From Chlorobiaceae bacterium (GTDB taxonomy: Bacteria; Bacteroidota; Chlorobiia; Chlorobiales; Chlorobiaceae): a DNA stretch of 47,684 nt. The stretch covers positions 1 to 47,684 of the forward strand of contig JAAXXK010000018.1 of NCBI GenBank assembly GCA_013334525.1, read 5' to 3'. The notes below the pieces were generated by a model. It was given only the letters and a program-made list of their open reading frames with translations, was not told the DNA's origin and searched no databases. Both the position numbers and the translations under genes were made by a program. This document shows, piece by piece, positions 16,644-25,082 of this stretch. The first letter of the stretch is position 1. Every line of letters starts with the position of its first letter.

Positions 16644-18557
16644 ATGTCAACTAAATCTGAAGATTCCCCTATAATATCCCATTCCGGCGAACCTGATCTC
16701 AAGCATCTTGCTACCCTTTCGCTTGCCGCACTTGGTGTGGTGTTCGGCGATATCGGCACCAGCCCGCTTTATGCGGTCAGGGAGTGTTTTCATGGCGAAT
16801 ACAGCATTCCCGTAACGACAGACAATGTGCTGGGGGTGCTTTCACTCCTGATATGGGCAATCCTCCTGATTGTCACGATGAAGTACCTGACCTTCATCAT
16901 GAAGGCCGATAACGAAGGGGAGGGGGGAATTCTTGCCTTGACTTCGCTGATTATTTCCCACAGCAGGAAGAACAAGAGCGAGCGGTGGTTCCTTGTCGGT
17001 ATAGGTCTTTTTGGCGCCTCGCTTCTTTATGGCGACGGGATGATCACCCCGGCGATTTCGGTGCTGAGCGCCGTTGAAGGTGTGCAGATCGTCGCTCCCG
17101 AGTTCAGCCCCTATCTGATCCCGGTTACGATCGTCATTCTGGCAGGTCTGTTTCTGTTCCAGCATAACGGCACGGCGAAGGTAGGTGCCCTGTTCGGCCC
17201 GATCATCCTGATCTGGTTTGCCTCCATAGGCATATTGGGCTTTAATGCAATCATCCATTATCCCCGGATTCTCCAGGCGGTTTTCCCATGGTATGGCATA
17301 GAGTTTCTGCTGAACAACCATTCAAAGGGCTTTCTTGTGCTTGGCGCGGTGTTCCTCTCGGTGACGGGAGCCGAAGCGCTGTATGCCGATATGGGACATT
17401 TCGGCCGGCGTCCCATCCGCCTGACCTGGACATTTCTGGTGCTTCCTGCATTGCTGCTGAACTATTTCGGACAGGGAGCCTTACTGCTCGCCTCTCCTGA
17501 AACATCATATAATCCTTTCTATTCGCTGGTACCCTCCTGGGCCATGATTCCCATGGTGGTACTGGCGACCATGGCGACTATCATCGCATCGCAGGCGCTG
17601 ATTACGGGAGTCTTTTCGCTGACGCAGCAGGCCATACAGCTGGGATATCTGCCGAGGCTTACCATTCGGCACACTTCGGACAGCCATATGGGGCAGATTT
17701 ACGTGCCTGCAGCCAACTGGTCGCTGATGTTTGCCACCATCGCCCTTGTCGCCGGGTTCGGTTCATCGAGCAAGCTTGCCTCTGCCTACGGTGTTGCAGT
17801 AACCGCTACCATGCTGATTTCAGCAATTCTTTTTTACTATGTCGCCCGCGATCTCTGGAAATGGAACGCTATTGCCGTCAATCTTCTGGTCGGATTTTTC
17901 CTGGTTATCGATTTGTCGTTTTTCGGTGCCAGCATAAGCAAGCTGTTCCACGGAGCATGGTTCCCGCTGGTCATCGGCCTGTTTTCATTTACGATCATGC
18001 TTACCTGGAAGCAGGGGCGTATGTTGCTTCTCAAGCAGATTCAGGACCGTACGCTCACCGTGGGAGAGTTCGTCGAGAGCCTTGCCCTGCAGCAGCCCCA
18101 GCGCGTGAAGGGACAGGCTGTTTTTCTTACGGCCAATCCCGATGTCGTGCCGATCGCATTGCTGCACAATTTGCGCCACAACAAGATCCTCCATTCCGAA
18201 GTCGGGCTGTTCCACTTTTCAACCGAGCGCGTTCCAAGGGTTCCGAACAACAGAAAGGTCGAGGTCACGGTACTCAGCGATGGGTTGTATAGAATTGTCG
18301 CAAGGTTCGGGTTTATGGAGTATCCGAATATCAGGCAGGTACTTGAGCTGGCCAACCAGCAGGGGATGCATTTCAGGCCTGAGGCTATCAGTTTCTTCCT
18401 GAACCGCGAAAAAATTGTGACGGGTATGAAGTCGAAAATGAGCCTCTGGCGAAAAAAACTATTTGCCTTGATGGCCAGAAATGCTTTAAGTGCAACAGCT
18501 TATTATGATTTGCCATCTGGTCAGGTAATTGAAATAGGCGTTCAGGTCCAGATTTGA
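16644..18557 (+). CDS. kup: KUP/HAK potassium uptake transporter
   Basis: 637 residues, normal length for the family. The diagnostic segment GVVFGDIGTSPLYAVRECF lies near residues 32-50. Further marks are DNEGEGGILAL, SLLYGDGMITPAISVLSAVEG, ALYADMGHFGRRPI and LPALLLNYFGQGALLL. About twelve membrane helices precede a ~150-residue cytoplasmic domain containing TANPDVVPIALLHNLRHN. Kup imports K+ with protons, important for turgor and pH. The N-terminal ~25 residues are polar and cytosolic. The start is the first ATG of the frame, and no strong Shine-Dalgarno is visible. It is probably a single-gene unit, with a 13 bp direct-repeat pair upstream. Confidence 0.95.
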   Translation: MSTKSEDSPIISHSGEPDLKHLATLSLAALGVVFGDIGTSPLYAVRECFHGEYSIPVTTDNVLGVLSLLIWAILLIVTMKYLTFIMKADNEGEGGILALTSLIISHSRKNKSERWFLVGIGLFGASLLYGDGMITPAISVLSAVEGVQIVAPEFSPYLIPVTIVILAGLFLFQHNGTAKVGALFGPIILIWFASIGILGFNAIIHYPRILQAVFPWYGIEFLLNNHSKGFLVLGAVFLSVTGAEALYADMGHFGRRPIRLTWTFLVLPALLLNYFGQGALLLASPETSYNPFYSLVPSWAMIPMVVLATMATIIASQALITGVFSLTQQAIQLGYLPRLTIRHTSDSHMGQIYVPAANWSLMFATIALVAGFGSSSKLASAYGVAVTATMLISAILFYYVARDLWKWNAIAVNLLVGFFLVIDLSFFGASISKLFHGAWFPLVIGLFSFTIMLTWKQGRMLLLKQIQDRTLTVGEFVESLALQQPQRVKGQAVFLTANPDVVPIALLHNLRHNKILHSEVGLFHFSTERVPRVPNNRKVEVTVLSDGLYRIVARFGFMEYPNIRQVLELANQQGMHFRPEAISFFLNREKIVTGMKSKMSLWRKKLFALMARNALSATAYYDLPSGQVIEIGVQVQI

Positions 18558-18646
18558 TCAAGATGTTGAACAAACAGTTTTCTCTCAGCATATAGAATTT
18601 TTGTTTATATTCAGGTATAAGCTGAATAGAAGGAAACAGGTTGTTC

Positions 18647-18944
18647 ATGCAGGAACTCTTACATAACATCGTTGAAAATCCGGTGTCGTCGGTACTTCTG
18701 ATTTTCAATCTTATCACCGTAGAATGTCTGCTCTCCGTAGACTATGAGGCCATGCATGGCCTCATGGGCATTGATTTGCCGTCTAATGAGCGCATTGCTG
18801 CCCGGAAGCATGGCCTCTCAGTGGCATGTCTTTCAGGTGACGCTATTTCTGTTTTCAGCGGCACGGCTGCCCGGAAGCTGGCTGCTTGAGCCTTTTCTTT
18901 GCCTCTGTTTCAGGGATTGTAGGCATCGGGGGCCTTTGGCATGA
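18647..18944 (+). pseudogene. Truncated, frameshifted TerC-family membrane protein gene
   Basis: From an ATG at 18647 (after AAGGAAAC) the frame reads MQELLHNIVENPVSS, LITVECLLSVD and IDLPSNERIAARKHG. This is the N-terminus of TerC/YkoY-type proteins, in which LSVDNAxV is followed by LP..xR..AL+YG. The conserved Asn after LSVD is changed (LSVDYEAM). After KHG the expected next helix (YVFRGxxLxFAxxLIxxWWLK) appears in the next frame as HVFQVTLFLFSAARLPGSWLLEP, so a frameshift lies near 18825. The first frame stops at 18889. Nothing of the remaining ~180 residues expected for the family follows. The remnant is decayed and probably inactive. Confidence 0.7.
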
Positions 18945-18975
18945 TCATCGTTAACGAACAGTATTTTAGACTACC

Positions 18976-19635
18976 ATGACTTCACATAGCGGATTCCATC
19001 ACCGTCTCAGGGATTACATCCTGAAAAAACACGGCTCCATCAATGCATTCTGCAGGGCTGTCGATATCAAGTATCCTGCCCAGATGACACCTTATCTGAA
19101 GGGTAAATGTCTGCCTGGGAAAAAGATGATTGAGCGACTCGAAAAAGACGGCGCCGATATCGACTGGATTCTGACCGGCCATGTGGTTGGCGAACAGATG
19201 AGTCCTATCAGTGATGCCCTTGCACTGTCACGCTACAGGATGGATATCGACAATTTACTCAGGCAGGTCAGGTTGCACATAGGACGTTTTGAGGAGAGGC
19301 TGAAGCCCGCCATTGAAGCTTATGCAGTTCTTGACGATTCGGAAAGAATCGTTGACTTGAGCGGGTCGATTGAAAAATTCCTTGGATATGAACAGGGTGC
19401 CCTTTCCGGAGCTTCGCTTTCCGAACTCATCCATCCGGAAGATTACGCGCATTTCAAAAGCGCACTTCAGCGCCAGATGCCGGTTGAAGCCGTTCTTATG
19501 TTTTACTCCCGCTTCAAAACCGGTGACGGTTCCTATTTGAATGTCGAATGGAGCCTTTCTGTAAAACGCAAACCGATGTCGGATTTGAATGAGTATGCGA
19601 TGATTCTGCGCAAAACAGACGCGCAGATTTATTGA
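18976..19635 (+). CDS. Helix-turn-helix (CI-repressor-like) and PAS domain protein
   Basis: 219 residues. Residues ~1-68 resemble the N-terminal DNA-binding domain of phage CI-type repressors: SINAFCRAVDIKYPAQMTPYLKG could be the helix-turn-helix, and GADIDWILTG matches the G-x-x-x-x-W-L-L-T-G ending of that domain. A helical linker leads to a PAS domain at about 108-215 (AYAVLDDSERIVDLSGSIEK, LGYEQGALSG, LIHPEDYAHFKSAL, RFKTGDGSYLNVEWSLS). The peptidase domain of true CI repressors is replaced by this PAS sensor, so a small-molecule, redox or light-controlled regulator is likely. Neither target nor ligand can be read. It is transcribed alone, between the terC remnant and the ArsA gene. Confidence 0.65.
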   Translation: MTSHSGFHHRLRDYILKKHGSINAFCRAVDIKYPAQMTPYLKGKCLPGKKMIERLEKDGADIDWILTGHVVGEQMSPISDALALSRYRMDIDNLLRQVRLHIGRFEERLKPAIEAYAVLDDSERIVDLSGSIEKFLGYEQGALSGASLSELIHPEDYAHFKSALQRQMPVEAVLMFYSRFKTGDGSYLNVEWSLSVKRKPMSDLNEYAMILRKTDAQIY

Positions 19636-19691
19636 CCTACCCTTTGATAGCTGCCGGGGAGCGGCTATTGACACATCATTATGATTTCAGG

Positions 19692-19715
19692 CCGGGCGGT
19701 TTAAAGACCGTCCGG
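19692..19715. terminator. Candidate terminator hairpin after the HTH-PAS gene
   Basis: CCGGGCGGT and ACCGTCCGG pair over 9 positions (one G-T) around a 6-base loop. There is no uridine run, so it is a weak candidate. Confidence 0.4.
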
Positions 19716-19856
19716 AACTGTTTCAGGGGTGACCGGCGTTATGGTGCTCCTGAAAGGCTTGAACGTTTTTGAGGCTTATACCTTTCCTGAAAACTAATAT
19801 TTCCGACGGTCGGTTATATACGTATGGCTACCTGATGAAAAAAAAAGGAAGATGGT

Positions 19857-21065
19857 ATGATGCGTCTGATTCTGATGACAGGAAAGGGTGGGGTTGGAAA
19901 AACCTCGATAGCGGCGGCAACCGGGTTGCGGTGTGCAGAACTGGGTTACAGGACGCTTGTCCTGAGCACAGATCCGGCCCACTCGCTGGCCGACAGCTTT
20001 GATGTGCCCATGGGCCATGAGCCCAGGATGGTGCGCGAGAATCTCTGGGGCGCCGAGCTTGATGTGCTTGAAGAGCTGGAGCAGAATTGGGGAAGCGTCA
20101 AACGTTACATTACCGAAGTTCTTCATGCCAGGGGCCTTGAGGGCGTCCAGGCTGAGGAGTTGGCCATTCTGCCCGGTATGGATGAGATATTCGGGCTGGT
20201 CAGGGTGTTCCGCCACCATAAGGACGGTCAATACGATGTCCTTATTATCGATTCCGCTCCTACCGGAACTGCCCTTCGGCTTTTGAGCATTCCCGAGGTC
20301 GCCGGATGGTACATGAGGAAACTCTACAAACCCCTCGAGAAGGTCGCCGTTTACCTGAGGCCGCTTGTAGAAACGATTTTCAGGCCTCTTGCCGGTTTTT
20401 CCCTTCCCGACAAGGAGATGATGGACCTGCCGTACGAGTTCTATGAGCAGATTGACGCCCTTGGCAAGATACTGACCGACAACAGCATAACCTCTGTCAG
20501 GCTGGTCACCAATCCTGAGCGGATGGTCATCAAGGAGTCCCTTCGGGCACAGGCCTATCTCAGCCTTTACAACATTTCCATAGACCTGGTCGTCTCCAAC
20601 AGGATCATACCTGATGAGGTTACCGATCCCTATTTCCAGTATTGGAAAGAGAACCAGAAAATCTACAGGCAGGAAATTATCGATAGTTTCAGCCCGGTTC
20701 CTGTCAAAGAGGTGCCACTCTATTCCCGTGAGATCTGCGGCATGGCGACGCTCGAAAAGCTTAAGGATATGCTCTATGGGGAGGAGGACCCGTCCCAGGT
20801 TTATTACCATCAGAACCCGTATCAGATCATTGCGGTGGAAAACGGGTTCAATCTTGAAATCATTCTGCCCGGCTTGCCGGATGAGAAGGTGCAGTTAAGC
20901 AAGAGCGGCGACGAACTGAGCATAAGGATCGGTAACCATCGACGAAATATGGTGTTGCCTCAGGCGTTGGCTACACTCAAGACCAGCGGCGCCGAAAAGT
21001 CCGGCGACAGGATCGTTATCAGTTTTACTGGAGACAGGGATCGGGATGCCCGAAAAGGGCGTTAG
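19857..21065 (+). CDS. ArsA/Get3-family ATPase with C-terminal HSP20-like domain
   Basis: 402 residues. The deviant Walker [16 protein letters not shown] starts at residue ~9. It is followed by [16 protein letters not shown] (switch I region) and [17 protein letters not shown] (switch II/Walker B). The middle carries the helical region [14 protein letters not shown], and [14 protein letters not shown] and [12 protein letters not shown] complete the P-loop ATPase. The last ~80 residues ([24 protein letters not shown] ...) match the ArsA HSP20-like domain of phototroph homologues. Such proteins are annotated as arsenite-pump ATPases, but with no ArsB nearby a Get3-like targeting or chaperone role is as likely. 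The ATG at 19857 (or the next codon) follows AAGGAAG. Confidence 0.88.
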   Translation: MMRLILMTGKGGVGKTSIAAATGLRCAELGYRTLVLSTDPAHSLADSFDVPMGHEPRMVRENLWGAELDVLEELEQNWGSVKRYITEVLHARGLEGVQAEELAILPGMDEIFGLVRVFRHHKDGQYDVLIIDSAPTGTALRLLSIPEVAGWYMRKLYKPLEKVAVYLRPLVETIFRPLAGFSLPDKEMMDLPYEFYEQIDALGKILTDNSITSVRLVTNPERMVIKESLRAQAYLSLYNISIDLVVSNRIIPDEVTDPYFQYWKENQKIYRQEIIDSFSPVPVKEVPLYSREICGMATLEKLKDMLYGEEDPSQVYYHQNPYQIIAVENGFNLEIILPGLPDEKVQLSKSGDELSIRIGNHRRNMVLPQALATLKTSGAEKSGDRIVISFTGDRDRDARKGR

Positions 21066-21236
21066 CCGTCGCGGCAAGCGTCAGCTATCCGGCTTTGGGC
21101 CTGAAAAAAGATTATTTATTTAAGCTGTTATAATGAAATAACATCTTTATTTATTTACATTTTTTTATAAAATATACTTCAGGTTGTTTTATTGAACCGA
21201 ATATACATGCCGTTCAGCCGACGGAAGGAGGTCAAG

Positions 21237-21515
21237 ATGTCGAATTTCAGGGTTGGAGATCCCATTGTTTACCACAAGCCGAAAAGCTCCGTTTCTCCCG
21301 GACCGAGAGCCAGGCAGGTATATGCTCTTGAGCATGGCGAGCATTACCATTATGTGGTCGACAAATTCTGGAAGGTTGTTTCCGTCAATCAGGACGCTAC
21401 GATCGAAGTGGTGACCCGTACCGGTAAAAAACATATCCTGCCGGTCAACGACCCCAATATCAGTAAAGCCCACCCCCTGCAGCAGCTTCTTTACCGAAAG
21501 CGCTTTCCCAATTGA
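21237..21515 (+). CDS. Conserved-looking small protein of unknown function
   Basis: 92 residues, not recognised as a named family. The ATG at 21237 is chosen because AAGGAGGT at 21225-21232 is an almost ideal ribosome site; the frame also runs upstream to 21192. The protein is basic and soluble, with beta-strand-like segments: FRVGDPIVYHKPKS, an HGEHYHYVVDKFWKVVSV His/Tyr-rich stretch, and ATIEVVTRTGKKHILPVND. The G-D-x-V ... V-x-x-R-T-G-K spacing recalls small SH3-like barrel proteins, but this is only an impression. The upstream 170 bp are very AT-rich, suited to a strong promoter. Confidence 0.7.
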   Translation: MSNFRVGDPIVYHKPKSSVSPGPRARQVYALEHGEHYHYVVDKFWKVVSVNQDATIEVVTRTGKKHILPVNDPNISKAHPLQQLLYRKRFPN

Positions 21516-21525
21516 ACGAATTTTC

Positions 21526-21542
21526 CCGGGTTGAACACCCGG
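21526..21542. terminator. Short hairpin between convergent genes
   Basis: CCGGGT and ACCCGG pair around a 5-base loop. On the minus strand AAAA, and on the plus strand TAAATATGTTT, flank it. It may serve the small gene ending at 21515 or the one ending at 21552. Confidence 0.4.
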
Positions 21543-21551
21543 TAAATATGT

Positions 21552-21785
21552 TTACGTTTCCCACTCACCGACCGGTTCCGATCCGGTACGGAGGTGTTTT
21601 ACGTCGGTGTCGAACCAGAGCGGTTTTTCATGGCGCAGCATGCCTGCAATGACATGAAATTCGGCAGGGTCGGTAAACAGATGGTTTTCGATGAGCTGAT
21701 TGCCTGAATCAAAAAGAGCGATCCTGCCTTTGTGGCCGACCAGGTCCCAGCGGCTGTAATAACTTGTTACGAGAATGTTTGCCAT
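21552..21785 (-). CDS. Small hypothetical protein
   Basis: 77 residues, not recognised. It reads like real protein: MANILVTSYYSRWDLVGHKG, then IALFDSGNQLIENHLFTDP, EFHVIAGMLRHEKPLWFDTD and a polar tail. It is soluble, with no signal peptide or metal motif. The start lacks a good Shine-Dalgarno. It lies between convergent and same-strand neighbours with short gaps, and no other gene explains this DNA. Confidence 0.55.
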   Translation of the reverse strand: MANILVTSYYSRWDLVGHKGRIALFDSGNQLIENHLFTDPAEFHVIAGMLRHEKPLWFDTDVKHLRTGSEPVGEWET

Positions 21786-21844
21786 GACAGTAAGTTTATT
21801 CCGGTTCCGGATCGAGTTATCTGTACTGGGTCAGGATGATTTCA

Positions 21845-23161
21845 TTACTTGTCGGTGAATGTCGCATCATTGCTTGCCGCCCAGCCACGAGTCGCTTTTT
21901 TCCCTGAAGGAGTGATGGTCGACGATGAGATAATTGCTCCGTTCAGGTTCGCTCCTATAAGGATAGTGCCGGTAAGGTTTGTTCCTTTCAGCGATGCCTT
22001 TTCCAGGTTCGCATCGAAGAGCGAGGCTTTGGTCAGGTTGGCTCCGTCAAGGTTTGCTCCATAGAGCATGGCTCCGAAGAGGATGGCTCCCGTAAGGTTT
22101 GCATCCGAAAGGTTTGCGTTTTTCATGTATGCCCTGTCCAGGTTTGCCCCTTCAAGGTTTGCGCCCTTCAGGTTCGCCCCTTTCATGTCGGCTTTCTGGA
22201 AGTTCACTCCCACAAGTGATGCTCCGGCGAGATTTGCGTTGTCGAGGTTGGATCGTTCGAAATCGGACTTCGATAACGTGACTTTCCTGAGATCGACCCC
22301 GCTCAGGTTTGCGTGACCAAGCTTTTCCTCGCTCAGTTCTACTTTCGCATCAGGATTTTCTTTCCTCATGGCGTTCCAGGATTCGACTTCCCGTATATCC
22401 GGGGTGGGTTGCTGTGGCTTGCCCGGCTGCGTCCCTGTCAGGTTCTCCGGATTGATGACGGGTGCGGCAACAACCGGTGGTACGAATTCGGGTGGTGCCA
22501 CTACCGCTTCCTTGAAGAACCGGCTGTCGTGCCTCATTGCCCATGCCCTTGACGCAGGTTCGCCGGTTGGGAGGATGGTGTTGTTCGAAAATTTTGCATC
22601 CTTCAGTGTGGCGTTTTCAATAAAGACGGCTTTCTCCAACAGGGCTCCTTTCAGGTTCGCCCCTTCCAGATCAGCTTCGAAAAGAACGGCATCCTTGAGG
22701 TTTGCCTGTTCCAGATCGGCTTCGGCCAGTTTTGCCCACCTCAGGTTTGTCGCTGCAAGGTTAGCACCGGTAAACTTTGCACTTCTCATGTACGCACCAT
22801 TCAGGTTTGCGCCGTAGAGCCATGCCCGGGATGCGTCGGTTCCGACAAGGTTGGCCTTTTTCAGGTATGCCATCGAAAGGTTCGCCCCTTTCAGGTTGGC
22901 GTTGTTGAGGGTCGCGCCGCTGAGGTCTGCTTTTGAAAGATTGGCGTCTGCAAGGTTTGCCCCTTTCAGGTTTGCGCCCTCAAGGTTCGCTTTGGAAAGG
23001 TCGATGGCGAGTTGTGGATTATTACTGCGCATCGCATTCCACCCTGCGACATTTTTCAGGAGGAGGCTCGTTTGCTCCCGGTTGTAGGCCTGGGCCGGGG
23101 AGTTGTAGGAAGCAGCAATGATCAGGATGATCGCCGGGACGGCATGCTTTGGAGTTTTCAT
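21845..23161 (-). CDS. Exported pentapeptide-repeat protein with internal duplication
   Basis: 438 residues. The signal peptide MKTPKHAVPAIILIIAA ends at AQA near residue 25. Two long blocks of A(N/D)LxxA pentapeptides (right-handed quadrilateral beta-helix) follow, about residues 50-180 and 275-420. Each block starts with a W-N-A-M-R-x-(N/E)-N-P motif and ends with a T-x-L/T-P-(T/S)-G ... R-(A/G)-WA ... (H/N)D-x-x-F motif. The gene is therefore an internal tandem duplication joined by a Pro-rich linker (PPEFVPPVVAAPV ... KPQQPTP). Pentapeptide helices usually bind proteins or act as rigid spacers. Here the protein is periplasmic and its function unknown. The repetitive DNA creates spurious frames on the plus strand. 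Confidence 0.88.
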   Translation of the reverse strand: MKTPKHAVPAIILIIAASYNSPAQAYNREQTSLLLKNVAGWNAMRSNNPQLAIDLSKANLEGANLKGANLADANLSKADLSGATLNNANLKGANLSMAYLKKANLVGTDASRAWLYGANLNGAYMRSAKFTGANLAATNLRWAKLAEADLEQANLKDAVLFEADLEGANLKGALLEKAVFIENATLKDAKFSNNTILPTGEPASRAWAMRHDSRFFKEAVVAPPEFVPPVVAAPVINPENLTGTQPGKPQQPTPDIREVESWNAMRKENPDAKVELSEEKLGHANLSGVDLRKVTLSKSDFERSNLDNANLAGASLVGVNFQKADMKGANLKGANLEGANLDRAYMKNANLSDANLTGAILFGAMLYGANLDGANLTKASLFDANLEKASLKGTNLTGTILIGANLNGAIISSSTITPSGKKATRGWAASNDATFTDK

Positions 23162-23413
23162 GGTCGCTCTGCCTGTCAGGTGTTTATTGTTTTGCCGGTG
23201 TATGGCTTACGGGTTGCCTGATGGTATTGCAGCTATCGCAATCACAGCGTCTGCTTGGCAACCGCTTCATTGAAGGTAACGAAAAAGAAATATACTCCCG
23301 CAGGGTCGGCTTTATTCCGGATTCGAACCTGCAGGCGGGCATGCAAGAAACGGAATTCCGCTTACGGGCGTTATTATGTCAAGGCGAAGAAAAAAAATAT
23401 AAACAGTTAGATT

Positions 23414-24115
23414 ATGTCAAACGAATCCGCATATAAAGGTAAAGTTCTTGTCGCAGGCGCAACCGGCAAGACAGGAGCATGGGTAGTGAAGCGTCTTCTT
23501 CATTACGGCGTACCTGTCAGGGTACTGTCACGATCTGAAGAGAAGGCCAAAGCGCTGTTCGGGGATCGTGTTGAGATTGTTGTGGGAAAAATCCAGGAGA
23601 GGGGTGATGTCGATCGGGCCTTGAACGGTTGCGAAGCGGTTATCTCGGCGCTTGGTTCCAACTCGGTCAGCGGTGAATCTTCGCCCTCGGAGGTTGATCG
23701 TGACGGAGCGGTCAGGCTTGTCGACGCGGCGGCTGCAGCCGGCGTGAAGCATATTGCCATGGTCAGTTCGATCGGGGTTACGAAATGGTATCATCCGCTC
23801 AACCTGTTCGGCGGTGTGCTGAGCATGAAACTTGCGGCTGAAGAGCACCTGCGGAAGGTGTTTTCGTCAGCAGGCCGTTCATATACCGTAATCCGTCCCG
23901 GTGGACTGAAAGATGGTGAGCCTTTTCAGCAGAGGCTTCATGTGGAGCAGGGGGACAAGTTGTGGAACGGATCGACCAACCGGGCCGATGTCGCGGAACT
24001 GGCGGTGTTGTCTCTCTGGGTCGACAAGGCCAGAAACAGGACATTTGAAGTCATAAACGAGGCTCCCGAGGTGCAGGAGACGTTGGCTGGTTACTATGAC
24101 CAGCTTGCCGAGTGA
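23414..24115 (+). CDS. NAD(P)-binding SDR/NmrA-like oxidoreductase
   Basis: 233 residues. An extended Rossmann start KVLVAGATGKTGAWVVKRLL at about 9-28 (G-A-T-G-x-T-G) is followed by PVRVLSRSEEKAKALFGD. The basic residues after beta 2 favour NADP(H). Next come EAVISALGSN, the HIAMVSSIGV strand and YTVIRPGGLKDGEP. This is the atypical SDR5/NmrA-like organisation seen in chloroplast and phototroph proteins such as Ycf39/TIC62-like factors. The catalytic Tyr-x-x-x-Lys is not obvious (EEHLRK is nearby), so it may be a regulator or chaperone rather than a dehydrogenase. A strong terminator follows. Confidence 0.8.
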   Translation: MSNESAYKGKVLVAGATGKTGAWVVKRLLHYGVPVRVLSRSEEKAKALFGDRVEIVVGKIQERGDVDRALNGCEAVISALGSNSVSGESSPSEVDRDGAVRLVDAAAAAGVKHIAMVSSIGVTKWYHPLNLFGGVLSMKLAAEEHLRKVFSSAGRSYTVIRPGGLKDGEPFQQRLHVEQGDKLWNGSTNRADVAELAVLSLWVDKARNRTFEVINEAPEVQETLAGYYDQLAE

Positions 24116-24155
24116 GTTTTTCGCAAGAGATTCCTACCCCGGATCGAAAAACAGG

Positions 24156-24190
24156 AAAGGCCCGTCAGAACGAATTATGACGGGCCTTTT
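24156..24190. terminator. Bidirectional terminator between the SDR gene and csmD
   Basis: AAAGGCCCGTCA pairs perfectly with TGACGGGCCTTT (12 bp stem, 10-base loop). TTTT follows on the plus strand. On the minus strand the complement of GAAAAACAGG gives a T-rich run. It serves the convergent SDR and csmD genes. Confidence 0.85.
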
Positions 24191-24217
24191 CGGTTAAGTC
24201 GATTAAGGCGGCCAGCT

Positions 24218-24565
24218 TCAGATTTTCTGTGAGGTCTGAGAGCATCCCACGGTATTGCATACGGTGGAGAGTGTGGACTGTGCGATTGAAACTGCTGATC
24301 CGGCAACTGCACCCACAAGGTTGAGCAGTGAGTTTCCGAGCGTTCCAAGTGCGTCTGTGGCGCTTCCGGCCGCTGCACTTAACGTTTTTACCGATGCGGA
24401 CACCGCGTCTGTGACACCTTGCGCTGCGTTGCCGATAGCGGGTGTTACTGACTGGATCGTGTTTGAGATCAGGTTGATCTGATTGACGCCAGCTTCTGCA
24501 ATGCTTTTTACCGCAAAGTCAAACGATTTCATCGTGTCGATCTTTTCGATTTTTTCCTCTGCCAT
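24218..24565 (-). CDS. csmD: Chlorosome envelope protein of the CsmC/CsmD family
   Basis: 115 residues, rich in Ala, Ser, Thr and Gly. The opening MAEEKIEKIDTMKSFDFAV is followed by two long amphipathic or hydrophobic segments (AGVNQINLISNTIQSVTPAIG and LGNSLLNLVGAVAGSAVSIA) typical of chlorosome envelope proteins. The estimated mass of about 11 kDa fits CsmD better than the larger CsmC, so the paralogue assignment is moderate. The protein would sit in the lipid monolayer around the bacteriochlorophyll aggregate. Ribosome site GGAGATAAC precedes the ATG. It lies downstream of csmE on the same strand, with a terminator between them and another after it. Confidence 0.7.
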   Translation of the reverse strand: MAEEKIEKIDTMKSFDFAVKSIAEAGVNQINLISNTIQSVTPAIGNAAQGVTDAVSASVKTLSAAAGSATDALGTLGNSLLNLVGAVAGSAVSIAQSTLSTVCNTVGCSQTSQKI

Positions 24566-24675
24566 GATGTTATCTCCATTGATTAATGTTTGTAGAATCG
24601 AGAACTGAATTTGATTGTATACCTGACAACAATTTACTCATTCAAAAAGTGACCTTCAACAGGGGCTGGTTTAAA

Positions 24676-24705
24676 AACAAAACGGAGCCTCGGGGCTCCG
24701 TTTTT
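24676..24705 (-). terminator. Terminator after csmE
   Basis: On the plus strand AAAACGGAGCC pairs with GGCTCCGTTTT around a 4-base loop. Read on the minus strand, it is followed by the T-rich GTTTTTAAACC. It separates csmE from csmD and may allow partial read-through. Confidence 0.8.
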
Positions 24706-24722
24706 GCTCTGAAACAAATTGA

Positions 24723-24980
24723 TCACTCCTGAAAGCGGCTTTTCACCTCTTTTGTCGGAGTCGCGTAACCTGAGGTTTCGGGTGATGAGCCCCTGAGGCC
24801 TCCTGCAGCTCCGCTTCCACCGTAAAGGTACGGGTAGGCGTTTGCTCCGAGGCGTTTTGTGGTTTTACCGATGTTTTCAAGGGCATCTCCGACAACCCAC
24901 CAGTGACCATCGATAAATATTTCAAGAAACCGGCCGTATGCTTCAGCGCCCTGGACGAAAGCTCCAGATGGATTGTTCAT
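24723..24980 (-). CDS. csmE: Chlorosome baseplate-type protein CsmE (CsmA paralogue)
   Basis: 85 residues. The core AEAYGRFLEIFIDGHWWVVGDALENIG ... GANAY parallels CsmA (RIFEVMVEGHWETVG ... RNAYG). The single His in GHW corresponds to the residue that ligates bacteriochlorophyll a in CsmA. After NAYPYLYGGSG comes a ~25-residue polar tail (PETSGYATPTKEVKSRF) expected to be removed by C-terminal processing, as known for CsmA and CsmE. The protein acts in or next to the chlorosome baseplate. A good ribosome site (AAGGATC) precedes the ATG. It is the first gene of a csmE-csmD pair. Confidence 0.85.
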   Translation of the reverse strand: MNNPSGAFVQGAEAYGRFLEIFIDGHWWVVGDALENIGKTTKRLGANAYPYLYGGSGAAGGLRGSSPETSGYATPTKEVKSRFQE

Positions 24981-25082
24981 GATGATGATCCTTTGCTATG
25001 ATGAATTACGGTTTTTCCTGCATTCAAACGAAGTTATGAAAATATCGACCGGATACAAAATGGTATCGGGGTTTGGCGCCGA

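Noticed and set aside
21849..23087. Regularly spaced similar 15 bp DNA units suggesting a CRISPR-like array
   Set aside because: The periodicity is that of codons for pentapeptide repeats. The units are degenerate and there are no unique spacers.
23315..23340. A tRNA T-arm-like motif (GGTTCGAATCC on the minus strand) upstream of the SDR gene
   Set aside because: The flanking bases do not form a proper T stem (only about 3 of 5 pairs), and no acceptor, D or anticodon stems could be found. It could at most be a chance match or an eroded tRNA end.
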